Of a DNA stretch of 16,528 nucleotides, positions 1 through 8,607 are shown in pieces; the stretch's first letter is position 1, and each line of letters opens with the position of its first letter. The notes beneath the pieces are model-generated. The model made no database searches. It saw only the letters and a list, made by a program, of their open reading frames with translations, and was not told where the DNA came from. The translations under genes were made by a program, and so were the position numbers. Source of the stretch: Acanthaster planci (lineage: Eukaryota; Echinodermata; Asteroidea; Valvatida; Acanthasteridae); the NCBI RefSeq assembly GCF_001949145.1, contig NW_019091511.1, positions 638,582-655,109 of the forward strand, given 5' to 3'.

Positions 1-520
1 TGATTGCCCCCATTTTTCAAGTGGCAACCTCAACTTTCGCGGGCAACTTAGGACCATTTTTCAACCGTAGTTTTCAGCCCTTCTGCCCTCATATGAAAGC
101 TTAAAGACCAAGGAAGTTGATCCTGGCGACGATTTACACAATCTCACCATTTTGGGGGCCAAACAATCTCCATTTTCAAAAGATACTGTGGGTGGGGGCA
201 CTTTTAATGCTAATGAGCTGGTCAGAAATTCTCACTTGAATTAGTGGTCTGCACCCTTATTAGTTATTTCTCGATTTTTAGAGGGCGCTGTTTATCGAGG
301 AAGTTCCAGAAATATTAATAGAGGGCGCTCTTTGTTATGCTTCTGCTGTACCAGGTGCTAACTGTGCTGGTGCATGCTGCGGTGCTGCATAAGGACATTG
401 GGCGCGTGGATGGACCATACACCGAAATTGAAAGTCGTGCAAGAAAAGGTAAAGGTAAAGATTAAAAAGGAGTTTTTATGGGTAGACACCGTGTGCACAA
501 AGCCTATGAGACTGGTCTGT
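1..520. other. Non-coding stretch with paired TAGAGGGCGCT words
   Basis: No convincing reading frame or exon is visible. The word TAGAGGGCGCT occurs at 279-289 and again at 319-329, a direct repeat with a 40-bp period. The same GAGGGCGCT core recurs at 6875-6883. I see no RNA gene or splice-bounded exon here. The stretch is probably intergenic or intronic sequence upstream of the LINE relic. Confidence 0.6.
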
Positions 521-524
521 GCAT

Positions 525-1650
525 GTGTTTTCCAAGGAAACGACTTGGTTTTTTTCCCTTAGTAATAGCCATATTATGCAAAATCATGGAAAGAGTTATC
601 TCTGATAAAATTCTTGGGCACTTGGGTGATTATTGTTTAATTTCTGCCAATATGCCTCGTAGATCTCATGTAACTCAATTAACTAGTGTTTACCATGCGT
701 GGGCAGCAGTTAGATAAGCATAACCCACCTGGAATTGATGCTGTGTTTTTAGACATGAGCAAAGCCTATGACCGTATGCCGCATGACATACTTCCCCAAA
801 CGCTTGCTTCTAGGTGTATCCAAATGTTTGTTTAATCTTGTCAAATGTGACTTGCGTAGTCATAGAGTAATGGTAAACTGTAGACATTCAGACGTAATTA
901 GCTTTAATCATCTTCAAGCCAGAACTCAACCTTTACACTGATCTCGTTTTCATCTGTTTCCTTGTTCATGGTCTAACCTCCCTGAATATGTTCGTAATGC
1001 CATCGCCTTGCAGCCCTTCTCAGGTTTTTTAATGTTGCTGAAAGTGAGGGTTTTCTACCCGGATTTATCAACTGTAGCATACTGCCTGCACATGCATCTC
1101 TTTAGGCTAGAATCCATACATTTTTTTAAGTATTGAGGTATCACTATAACTAATATAATTTTACTTACGTCATAGTCAGTCATGGTTCTCTCCTCCCTCG
1201 TTTTTATTATATATTTAGTCACATGCTTGTTTATCTCATGTCGTGTTATTTTGTATTGATGCTTAATTAATTGTCATAATTTGTTTATTTTAAACTGGGA
1301 AGTATCATTTATTGTTATGGCCAGTTATTGTTTTGTTACTTATATGCCCTTGTCTTAGAGATTGGATATCCTTTTTAATGATTGATTATTGCTTTTTTAA
1401 AATAACTATTGTCATTCTTAACAATTCTTAAATGTCAGGGAATTTTTTATCCATGCCTTTTAACATTAACAATGTATTTGCATAAATTTACACATATATA
1501 TTTAAATATTTTTAAATATTTTTTATCTCACAACTGGATGTGGGGAGACAAGTCTTTTGACTGCAGTGATTTTATTACTTTTGTCGTTCCTGTGCCCATC
1601 CCTTTGTGATGTACACTCTTGGCATGAATAAATAATAGTAATAATTATAT
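525..1650 (+). mobile_element. Decayed non-LTR retrotransposon (LINE) relic 1, reverse transcriptase plus 3' end
   Basis: A dead LINE copy of the jockey/CR1/L2-like type. Around 580-650 it reads KIMERVISDKILGHL, matching the conserved block before the RT palm. At 737-793, in a different frame, it reads DAVFLDMSKAYDRMPHDIL, which is RT motif A; the first catalytic Asp is codon 752-754. Frameshifts lie near 705-710 and near 800. Further RT-like text (LFNLVKCDLRSHRVMVN) runs to about 900. The reading then jumps to a C-terminal block at about 972-1013 (SNLPEYVRNAIALQPF), so motifs B and C and most of the C-terminal half are deleted. A T-rich 3' UTR follows, with AATAAA at 1627-1632 and a short TAA/TAATAAT-rich tail. 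The motifs follow known LINE RT architecture. The exact family is inferred, and the 5' limit is approximate. Confidence 0.85.
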
Positions 1651-2290
1651 GCTGCCAGAGAGCCCAGTTTCGGGCACATAGAGTACCTCGAGTTCGGGCA
1701 GCCTTAGTTAGCCCAGGTTGGACGACGTCTACATGTACATTGCATTGCGACTAACGTCCGGGGTATAAAAGTCCTTTTACTATGCGAAATTTTTTTCAAC
1801 AGTTTTTCTCACATTTTTACCTGGCGGAGGCAGCTCAAAATGTCGTTCACAAGTACCTTGTATCCCAAATTCCATAAATGCTGTGCTGAAAGGACTAAAC
1901 ACACCCGCGGACAATGTATTTTGCAGAAAATTCTGTGAAATTCCACGCTTTCCATCGCGATTCATGAACAATCTGTGTCGTGCGTAGCTCTACTGAGTGG
2001 AGCATTAGATTAGTTTCGATTTTGGACGGGATCGCCATACTATTACTAACACTCCATACCTGTACATAGAGTAAGGTGAAAACGGTTCTCAAAAATTCCA
2101 AAGACTCACCCAAAATACCTCTATCACCGCCTACTGGCTGCCATAAATGCCTACGTCAAATGGTTGGGGCTTCAATGATATTTCTGATTTCAAAATCTGT
2201 CACAATCTGACCGTTTTTGCTTGACACACTCACAACACTTAAAATTGTCTCTGCCTCCTCCCGTTTAAATAAGGGTGTGTAGAGTTTCTA
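1651..2290. other. No convincing gene; TATA-like box and a 32-codon ORF
   Basis: Immediately 3' of LINE relic 1. A TATAAAA box lies at 1764-1770 in GGGGTATAAAAGTCC. An ATG 70 bp further on (1840, context CAAAATGTC) opens a 32-codon ORF ending in TGA at 1936-1938. Its product resembles nothing I recognise. Minus-strand frames of 60-70 codons cross the same stretch and also look random. A core promoter is possible, but there is no supporting gene. Confidence 0.3.
1764..1770 (+). promoter_or_regulatory. TATA-box-like sequence
   Basis: TATAAAA preceded by GGGG and followed by GTCC, a good match to a metazoan TATA box. The expected start would be near 1795. No recognised coding sequence follows, only the 32-codon ORF at 1840-1938. 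A chance match in AT-rich DNA is quite possible. Confidence 0.25.
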
Positions 2291-2297
2291 GCCAGTA

Positions 2298-2484
2298 ACT
2301 CTATGGGCGAACATGGTCCTCTAACGAAATTGCAGGAGAGGCCCATATGTTGTCGGGGCACAAGACGTATTGACCAGGAAATAGTTGGCGGTAGCACTCC
2401 CAAATGTCACGATCAATGTTGTGCCCAGACCAAGTATAGGCCAGTTATGCGTGTGTCGGGGAGGACCATGTTCGCCCATAGAGT
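2298..2484. repeat. 187-bp symmetric palindrome (foldback element)
   Basis: The outer 24 bases at 2298-2321 are the exact reverse complement of 2461-2484. The pairing continues inward without a single gap. For example, GGGCACAA at 2356-2363 pairs exactly with TTGTGCCC at 2419-2426, and all pairs share the same symmetry axis at 2391. The inner arms are diverged (about 19 of 24 bases match in the block around 2340-2363). This is the structure of a MITE-like foldback element or an inverted duplication. An 89-codon frame starting inside it is a by-product. No clean target-site duplication is visible; TCTA occurs on both sides (2287-2290 and 2489-2492) but not flush with the arms. Confidence 0.85.
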
Positions 2485-2499
2485 CACATCTACTTGTCA

Positions 2500-3170
2500 A
2501 GTCATAAATATCAGGTGCATTTGTCTGCGACTAAGCATCACAGTTTTAAAACCTCCATTAGGTTTTGACTAAAAGTTACATACACAACTGTCGGTAAGAA
2601 TGTAAGCTTTGTATCAATACTGTAATGATGTCATAATAAGCCTACTGCTCTACCATAATCATACGTATCGTATTTTAGCAGTACTGTGAAAACACTGCAG
2701 TTGCTGCTGTGCCATTGTTTCACTTGTTCTTTGGTTTTTAATTGTCCAGTTGATGACTTCTTTTACCAGACATGACTTGAAGTGGCCAGCATTTTCTTGA
2801 AGTGGGGGAAAAATGATTGCAGAAAAAAGACCAATGGCTGTGGATGAACACCTGACTGATTGTGTTATTACACAGATAGGTATCTATTGACTTTCAATAG
2901 GCAGATATCCTAGAATTAATTGACCAGATGTTCTAGTACCATACACTTTTTAGCTCATATGAAACATTAAAATCACTATGTCCATTTGTTTGCTGTCAGT
3001 TGTTGTGGATCATTTGCTGTTGACATTTGATTATTGATTATTGGGAAAAATTTTACCAAAATCACTATGACCTGAAGAGGCTTTTTTGAAAAGTTTCATA
3101 TTCAGTGGATATTAGGTTGACAATTCTAATAATTTCACGTGTAATTAAATAAAATATTTTACTCTAATGA
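2500..3170. other. No gene seen
   Basis: AT-rich sequence with stops in all frames and no exon bounded by a polypyrimidine-AG acceptor and a GTRAGT donor. No repeat or RNA gene was recognised. Confidence 0.55.
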
Positions 3171-3174
3171 AATG

Positions 3175-3480
3175 TCAGATTGTCCAGGATGGTATGCATG
3201 TGTAAAGGGGCAGACACTTGGAGATGATCCATGATGCAGGCAACTTGCAGTCCGGAAGACAAAGTCTTCGTCCTTCAGAATTTGTGTAAGGAGGTGGATC
3301 AGTGGCACGTTGTGTGAGAGGTTTAGACTGTGAAGGACAGATCATTCCTCAAGTGTAACACGTTGGCCCTGGTGGACGCTTGTAACATAGACGTGGATCA
3401 CAATCAGTCTGGCCAATCTCAACATCCATATGGGTGCAGTCACCCAGGCTGGGAGCAGTTACACCTCCATGACTGCGGAC
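3175..3480 (-). pseudogene. Broken cysteine-rich reading frame, unidentified
   Basis: On the minus strand a frame runs 101 codons from 3480 to the stop at 3177-3175, interrupted only by one TGA at 3351-3349. The translation carries about nine cysteines, including DCDPRLCYKRPPGPTCYT before the internal stop and GRRLCLPDC after it. The stretch is richer in GC than its flanks. The plus strand of the same DNA has a protein-like frame too (KVFVLQNLCKEVDQWHV, then DVDHNQSGQSQHPYGCSHPGW), but with several stops. Either strand could be the remnant of a former exon or retroelement ORF. I do not recognise a family, and the cysteine spacing does not fit a domain I can name. Confidence 0.25.
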
Positions 3481-3876
3481 TTAATGCCTAGAGGTTGATC
3501 TTAATAAATGACTCCTACTTGGACGAGTGCCTTGTGAAGAAGTAAAAAATAACCCAGGAAGGTGGGAGACCACCATATTACTGAGCAACATGGTGATCAG
3601 GTAGACTCCTCAAGGAAATTTGTCACAAACATTTATTCACATTGTGTATTCAAGAAAGTTGTTTGGAATATTTTGTTTGATTCAATGAGTGTATATATTG
3701 GTGAAGGATGAATGCAGAAATGAAATTATCCAGGATGTAGCTGCCAAGGGACAGTATACCTGTCCATATCGGTTGAAAGCTTATAGTATCCTGGATGAAG
3801 GAAATGGTCTTCGCTTATGAATATGTTTCTAGCCCCTAGCTGGTATGAAACATACCTGTTTAAATGTAGCAAAGCA

Positions 3877-4047
3877 CATACCAGGCACGATTCTAGAGCT
3901 AATCTTTTGGGGGGCTATATCCCCCACCAGATGTCTCCTTTGAACTTTTACTACTGTTCTGCTGTCTTTATGTTTGCGTTGTTTGGGGGGAGGAGCTAGA
4001 CAAAAGTTGGGGAGTTCTAGAGGTCCCTTAGAACCCTGCCTGGCATG
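3877..4047. mobile_element. Small inverted-repeat (MITE-like) element, decayed
   Basis: CATACCAGGCACGATTCTA at 3877-3895 is an imperfect reverse complement of TAGAACCCTGCCTGGCATG at 4029-4047 (16 of 19 positions). Just inside the left end, six G and five C flank CTATAT at 3909-3925, giving a small G/C hairpin. The 171-bp span and GC-rich inner end suit a non-autonomous DNA element. No transposase is present, and target-site duplications are not clear (CAT on each side at most). Confidence 0.4.
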
Positions 4048-4188
4048 TACATTTATTTATGCCCGATTGACAGATTTTGTACCAGTAGGAATAAGGAAAC
4101 TGTATGTACAATAACCATGTATGAAACGAGTTGGCTGTTTGTAGCAGCAGCAAAATTATATTCATTATTATGTATTCATGCAAATGAG

Positions 4189-4203
4189 GTATGTATGTAT
4201 GTA
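4189..4203. repeat. GTAT microsatellite
   Basis: A short run of the tetranucleotide GTAT, about four units, just upstream of the exon candidate at 4248. Confidence 0.6.
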
Positions 4204-4247
4204 AATTGCTGAAAAGTTGCCACATTTTGTACTGTATCTTCCCTCAG

Positions 4248-4407
4248 TTGAAGTGTATCATCACTTGTAAAGGAAGAGATATTTTGTTTACAACCTGGCT
4301 TATGAATGCACATGCTCATGCTATTAGACTGAAACTTCAAACAAAAATTGGCTGCGTGAGCTCGTCGCGTCCCATGTCAAACGTGCATGAACCTGCATGC
4401 AGACGTG
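4248..4407 (+). CDS. Internal exon candidate with strong splice sites, unknown protein
   Basis: The segment is bounded by a polypyrimidine acceptor (GTATCTTCCCTCAG, AG at 4246-4247) and a consensus donor (GTAAGT, 4408-4413). It is 160 bp long and only one of its three frames is open: 53 codons plus one base, entering in phase 0. The translation starts LKCIITCKGRDILFTTW, has HAHAIRLKLQTKIG in the middle and ends SNVHEPACRR. The exon is richer in CpG (GAGCTCGTCGCGT) than its flanks, as coding exons often are. A possible continuation is the 4562 exon, which keeps the frame. I do not recognise a domain. Splice sites are seen directly; coding status is inferred. Confidence 0.45.
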
Positions 4408-4561
4408 GTAAGTTCCCCACCAAAGGACAGTTTGTTATTTAAAAACGAGTCCTATCTTTCTTTCAATCAGGTTGGGAATGTTTATCCATAATCTTAATCT
4501 TTAATAAGAAAAACTGTCAATTAAAACCAATTTAATTCTGAGTGCCCTTTCATTTTTGCAG

Positions 4562-4599
4562 ATTTGCCCATTCATGTCAAGATAACTTGCCATTTTTGA
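4562..4599 (+). CDS. Possible short terminal exon following 4248-4407
   Basis: A good acceptor (CCTTTCATTTTTGCAG) ends at 4561. Joined to the upstream exon, which leaves one base, the frame would read DLPIHVKITCHF and stop at TGA 4597-4599. The intron would be 154 bp. The join is phase-compatible but the exon is tiny. No AATAAA lies close downstream; the nearest clear ones are near 5420-5435. The acceptor could equally belong to a longer non-coding or alternative exon. Confidence 0.25.
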
Positions 4600-5880
4600 A
4601 ATGTCTTTGCTTTTACTCAAGGTTTCTTCAAAACCCATGGGTGAGTAATAGATTACCTTGAAGATTTACAAGGGCATGGTGAAAAATATACCATATTTGT
4701 TCAGTCTAGAGGTAATGAAAACTCTTGAAAATCAGCTTTAATGTGGTGTGTGTATTGATTTATTTCATAAAGAAATTTCAGTTGCATACAATTTGTTCAA
4801 ATCTTACATTCTGCAGCGATTAGTGCAGTTACATCTGTTGCTTGCACATACTGCATTCTTCCTGTTACTGTATGTCATAACTTAAAAGACAAGTGAACAC
4901 TGAAAGTGAGGTACTTGAAATGGAATCGTACATGACATATCAAACCAAAACACTTTATTCTAATGCTAAATATTTAAATAATTTCATATCTTTCTCAATT
5001 TAATCACAGTGAAACTTTACAACCCCCAAGAAACCAGTCGATAAGCCAAGTAAAAAAAAATGACTTTTTGCAAGAAAAGAAGAGTGACGGTCTCTGTGTA
5101 GTTTATGATTTGACTTGAGTTTTACCTCTAAAAGGAAACCCTTTCATTTGATTGTTCTTGGTAGTTGTCAACCAGTTGATGACCACAAAACATCTATGTG
5201 TTTACTTTGGAACATTAGGCAAGCTTTTTAGAAGGAACATCAGTGCTGCAGAATAGAAAGGGTTTTCACAAACAATATGTACCCTCATAAAAGAAAATGG
5301 ATTTTTGTGACAGGTAGATGTTAGAATAATGTATGCTCCAAGTTGGCCAAGTAATAAACAAGTGCAAAAAGAACAGGAAAACAAGAGAAGAGGTCTAAGT
5401 GCGTGCATTATTGGTTGTAATAAACATAAATTAAATAAATAAGCAGTCAGTTTCATTTCTAGAATAAGAATCTAAGTACCGAGACCATCTTCAAATAGAG
5501 TTCTTGAACATTTTCAACCAAATGGTCAGCAAAGGATATTTGCAACCCTGTTCATGGCATCGATTCAATCCACAGGAAAACGCAGTCTTGAATTCTACAT
5601 TTGGAGCACGATATGAGACGGAGAGAACTCACTGCTTTGTGCTGGTCATTGTTTTAATTCTTTTCAGACATCTACGGGATGTGTTATGTAACAATAGTTT
5701 GGGGATTGGACATATGAGGGGACCCCTCAGGCTAATTTTTTGCTGGGTATAGGTTGTTGTGTTTGTGAATGCAGGATGGTAACCTGTTTTTCAGCTGATA
5801 AAGTGGACTGCATTCGTCCAATAGCTATTCTAGTTGACAGCCCATTAAGTATTTGAGGGATTCTCTACTTTTTGAAGCAG
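4600..5880. other. No gene seen
   Basis: AT-rich sequence. Open frames on both strands (for example minus-strand 5202-5456 and plus-strand 5504-5752) lack splice signals and recognisable motifs. A short perfect inverted repeat, TGAGGGG-A-CCCCTCA, lies at 5715-5729. No retroelement or RNA gene was recognised. Confidence 0.5.
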
Positions 5881-5887
5881 CTGTTGT

Positions 5888-6190
5888 TTCAGGGGTGGAT
5901 CCAGGGAATTCTAAAGGGGGGGTTCATGCCCTTTACTTTTTAATGACTGATTGTTGTTGGCAGGTGCACACAATGAATTACTGTTCACTGATGTACATGT
6001 ATTCTTCCTTTATAAATGTATGGTAGGATGCCATCTGTTACAAATGATATTTACTTTATTTTTTTGGGTCAGACAGGGAGCGGGTTGACCCCCTGGGTTC
6101 TGTAATCGCGTATAAATCTTCACGATCATGACATCGGGGGGCATTTTCATCTCACGCTCACCAAAGGCATTCTCGCTCGCTTCGCTTCAG
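5888..6190. mobile_element. Transposon-like debris with GGGGTGGATCCAGGG end and CGCTCGCTTCGCTT word
   Basis: The left side has GGGGTGGATCCAGGGAATTC followed by AAAGGGGGGGTTCATG. The right side has CTCGCTCGCTTCGCTTCAGG near 6173-6192. Words of this kind (GGATCCAGGA...AAAGGGGGG, CTCGCTTCGCTCG) are common at the ends and interiors of short DNA elements in invertebrate genomes; this is from memory of repeat styles, not a search. No matching inverted end could be paired confidently, so the boundaries are approximate and the copy is probably truncated. Confidence 0.35.
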
Positions 6191-6231
6191 GAAACGTTTT
6201 TTGTTGCAAGCTCAGGTAAGTCTTAGCAGAA

Positions 6232-6438
6232 ATGACTACTGAATTCTCTCGACAGTTCTTCTGTCATCAGTGTTTTGAAGACAAAAACCTAGATTTGAAG
6301 ACATTTTTTGTTTCCATCTGGAAGAAATGCCGAGACACGGAGAGCATCGCTGATCATTATTTAACGATGCCTTACGAAACACTTTATGGTAACAACGCAA
6401 ACATCGCTGCAGACAGTCGGGAGAGTTGGTTGGCCTAA
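6232..6438 (+). CDS. Small ORF, 68 codons, unidentified
   Basis: ATG (context GCAGAAATGACT) to TAA. The product begins MTTEFSRQFFCHQCFEDKN, with one Cys-x2-Cys pair, then FVSIWKKCRDTESIADHY, and ends SRESWLA. Composition looks protein-like, but I recognise no family. A consensus donor-like CAG|GTAAGT lies just upstream at about 6212-6220 and a weak AG at 6227-6230, so the segment might instead be exon 2 of a transcript that begins upstream. It sits between transposon debris and an inverted-repeat region, so it may be element-derived. Confidence 0.22.
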   Translation: MTTEFSRQFFCHQCFEDKNLDLKTFFVSIWKKCRDTESIADHYLTMPYETLYGNNANIAADSRESWLA

Positions 6439-6440
6439 AA

Positions 6441-6560
6441 TTTGCCTACTGTAATGCCATTGAGTCGTCAAAGAGCCTAGATGTACGTTTGCATTCACTG
6501 TGAAACTCTAGGCATTTTTTGGTTGCTCAACGTTGGGTACCAGGCTAACCATTAGGCAAA
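6441..6560. repeat. Nested inverted repeats
   Basis: TTTGCCTA at 6441-6448 is the reverse complement of TAGGCAAA at 6553-6560. Inside it, GCCTAGA at 6475-6481 is the reverse complement of TCTAGGC at 6507-6513. The two pairs are not exactly concentric (axes about 6 bp apart), so one indel is required. This could be a decayed foldback element of about 120 bp. Confidence 0.35.
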
Positions 6561-6594
6561 CATTACCGGACCTCGTTGATTCTCTCCTGATATT

Positions 6595-6840
6595 ATGAGT
6601 AGACTTGTCTCTATTTACCCAACGGCTGTAGAATGTGTTATTTGTAGTTCATCATGTCGCACTTGTTTTACCCAGCGTTATGCTGCACTCCAGTCCCAGC
6701 AATTCACGTGCTATTCCGCGTTAAGCAAAAGTATGCTATCGACTTCGGGAATGGACCAATTACAATGGCATAGCTAACTCATATGATATTAAAAAGCGGC
6801 GTCTGGCTATTGACTTGAATGCCTCCACCCCCTTAAAAAA
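6595..6840. other. No convincing gene
   Basis: A 60-codon ORF (6595-6777) is rich in Ser, Cys and Gln (VECVICSSSCRTC) but has no splice context or known motif. The CACGTG E-box core at about 6706-6711 is a lone match. Nothing else was recognised. Confidence 0.4.
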
Positions 6841-6868
6841 CCTTGGAAGGGTAACCTCTTATTGAAGA

Positions 6869-6883
6869 GCACCAGAGGGCGCT
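6869..6883 (+). promoter_or_regulatory. CTCF-like core motif
   Basis: GCACCAGAGGGCGCT closely fits the bilaterian CTCF core (CCASYAGRGGGCGC), with only the first base off. Two weaker relatives, TAGAGGGCGCT, lie at 279-289 and 319-329. CTCF is conserved in most bilaterians. The same word also occurs inside invertebrate repeats, so binding is only a possibility. Confidence 0.3.
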
Positions 6884-7141
6884 ATTTCCGTCCTACATTG
6901 TACGTGGTAGCAAGTCTCTTTGGTCGTGTAGTATTTGAGAAAGTGTACCCTGTCAATACGTACTAACACGTACAGTTGCATGTACTACGATGTCCCTCGC
7001 GCTCAGTACCACTCCTTTATTTTGGCCATTTTTCCCCCAAACTTATGCAGGCCCAAGAGCCGACCATAGATAAAATACATCGAATTCCAGTGGGGCTATC
7101 GGTTTAGCTTCGGGAGGCAGTATTGCCACCCAGGGCATTTT

Positions 7142-7390
7142 TTGCTGAAATTCTCAGAACTTTATTATTTTTTGGGTAGAATGACGTTCACACAGCGACT
7201 GTCTGGTTTTGAAGTCTTACATACAGTTGTCATGGCCTTTGGGGTAGAAGGTTTATGGTTTTTGAGACTGATGCAAATTAACATAAAACTTTGGGAGCTG
7301 GTTTTTGTCCAACAGAGGTCATTCTTTGTATTTACGCTACGAAAAATAGCACGCGTTAATTGTCTTCGTGGTGCTTCTGCGCACTGATAG
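7142..7390. other. No gene seen
   Basis: An open frame of about 80 codons crosses this stretch but lacks an ATG at its start and has no recognisable motif. It has no splice support. Confidence 0.45.
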
Positions 7391-7392
7391 GC

Positions 7393-7631
7393 TTGGGCCG
7401 TTTTCCAATACTCAGCCTCGGCTCCGTCTCAGGCTTCAACTGTTTTTCTACTAGCTGACTTTGAAGCTGTAAGGGCAGTAATCAGTCTAATAGTACATCA
7501 AATAAGATGCAAGAAAGCCAAAAATTACAGTAATCCAATGTGATTTAAACGCTTCAGTCCCACAATCAGGGATTGGTTTTGAGAACGAAGCCTGAGACGG
7601 AGCTGAAGTTGAGTATTGGAAAACGGCCTTG
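7393..7631. mobile_element. MITE with 42-bp terminal inverted repeats and possible TTG target duplication
   Basis: The left arm 7396-7437 (starting GGCCGTTTTCCAATACTCAG) and the right arm 7587-7628 are reverse complements at 39 of 42 positions. All three mismatches are transitions. TTG flanks both outer ends (7393-7395 and 7629-7631), which may be a 3-bp target-site duplication. The inner 149 bp has no ORF of note. Long TIRs, small size and no transposase define a MITE-type non-autonomous DNA transposon. The superfamily cannot be decided: 3-bp duplications fit PIF/Harbinger or CACTA types, but the sequences are not their canonical ones. Confidence 0.8.
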
Positions 7632-7730
7632 TTCAATTTGAAGCATGCGCTGCGCTTTTTGATGTATCCTGCATAGTACCCTGCTCAATACTGTACTTGA
7701 TGTGCGGAAGTTGATCGGCGACCAGTTTTC

Positions 7731-7857
7731 CACGTGCTATTTCAACATGAGTGGCACGGCATTAGCATGACAATGCCCACGCGTCAGAACGCGTGTGTGG
7801 CCATGTTGGCGGGTTTGTTTAAATGTGACTTCAGTCTGTAGACGAGGTGGGTTTAAA
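7731..7857 (+). promoter_or_regulatory. CpG-rich TATA-less promoter / non-coding first exon candidate
   Basis: A compact cluster of sites: CACGTG E-box at 7731-7736; CACGCGT-CAGA-ACGCGTG, a perfect 7-bp inverted repeat, at 7778-7795; and CCATGTTGG (YY1-like) running into TTGGCGGG (E2F-like half site) at 7801-7812. About 45 bp further on, TTTAAAG|GTGAGA gives a good 5' splice site, with the GT at about 7859. CpG density is well above the surroundings. This combination is typical of a metazoan TATA-less promoter with a short 5' UTR exon. The first downstream acceptor of quality is at 8429. The individual motifs are common; it is the clustering that is suggestive. Confidence 0.4.
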
Positions 7858-8429
7858 GGTGAGAACTGTTATTGACTTAAATAGCCTGGTTGTTTACGAG
7901 ATTTTGTGTTTTGTTTGAATCGTTTCTATTATGGCATACAAAAGCATATATTATGAGATTGCACGATCACTCCCTGTGATGAAAATAGTGCATTTTGTTT
8001 CTAATGAACTAAGCTTTCCAGTAGTGGTGAACATTTTGTTGGCCAGTCTTAGCCAAATTCGTACCAAGTCTTTGACACCGATGTATTGGATAGAGGAGAA
8101 TAAAATTACAAACTTTGCATGGATAATGTATCAAAATGGATGGTGTATCAAAATTTAAAAAGTTTATTTACGATGGCAAAAGCAGGTCTAATATCAGGGA
8201 TTTTGCTTTTTCAATTTCCTTGTCACAGCGATAATTTGTATTTAATCGTAAGCAAAAAACTACAAGTAGGCTTATTGCTAGGATATTACTAGCCCTGCTT
8301 GTCCGGCTAAGATGCAGGCAGTAATCGGGCATTTTTGGAATGTTTTCTATTCGTCTGACTCGGTGGCAACCATCATTAAACACTTTGAAGTGCCTGAGTT
8401 ACAACTCCTGTGTTTTTCCTCTGTTTCAG

Positions 8430-8607
8430 TGAACCTAATGAAAAATTTGGCAGAAATTTGAGTCAATGTTGCATGGAGATTTGCACTAATTGCCCGATGG
8501 AAGTCTTAAAATTGGAGGTTGCGCTAATCATTTCTAATCAGAAGTTAAAATTATTTTCAAAGATTCTGCTACGTCAAACTGATTTTGGTTGGGGTATTTT
8601 ATTGTAA
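8430..8607 (+). CDS. Exon candidate with strong acceptor, unknown protein
   Basis: A textbook acceptor, CTCCTGTGTTTTTCCTCTGTTTCAG, ends at 8429. The frame that stays open afterwards needs two bases from an upstream exon, then reads EPNEKFGRNLSQCCMEICTN, followed by CPMEVLKLEVALIISNQKLK, and ends with TAA at 8605-8607. There is no good donor inside it, so it would be a terminal coding exon, or part of a longer non-coding exon. The four cysteines in CC-x3-C-x2-C spacing are the only notable feature. It lies about 570 bp downstream of the promoter/first-exon candidate, which could be its 5' partner. No AATAAA follows nearby. Confidence 0.35.

Noticed and set aside
1780-2113. Overlapping minus-strand ORFs of 63 and 72 codons with a GTGAGT-like donor near 2107.
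   Set aside because: Two frames of similar length compete, neither has a recognisable product, and no acceptor of quality lies upstream.
2303-2572. 89-codon ORF in the palindrome.
   Set aside because: It is a by-product of the symmetric inverted repeat, with no motif and no splice context.
8168-8383. 71-codon minus-strand ORF with a hydrophobic stretch (SNILAISLLVVFCLRL).
   Set aside because: It is possible as a small membrane peptide, but there is no homology, promoter or splice evidence. Length is within chance expectation.
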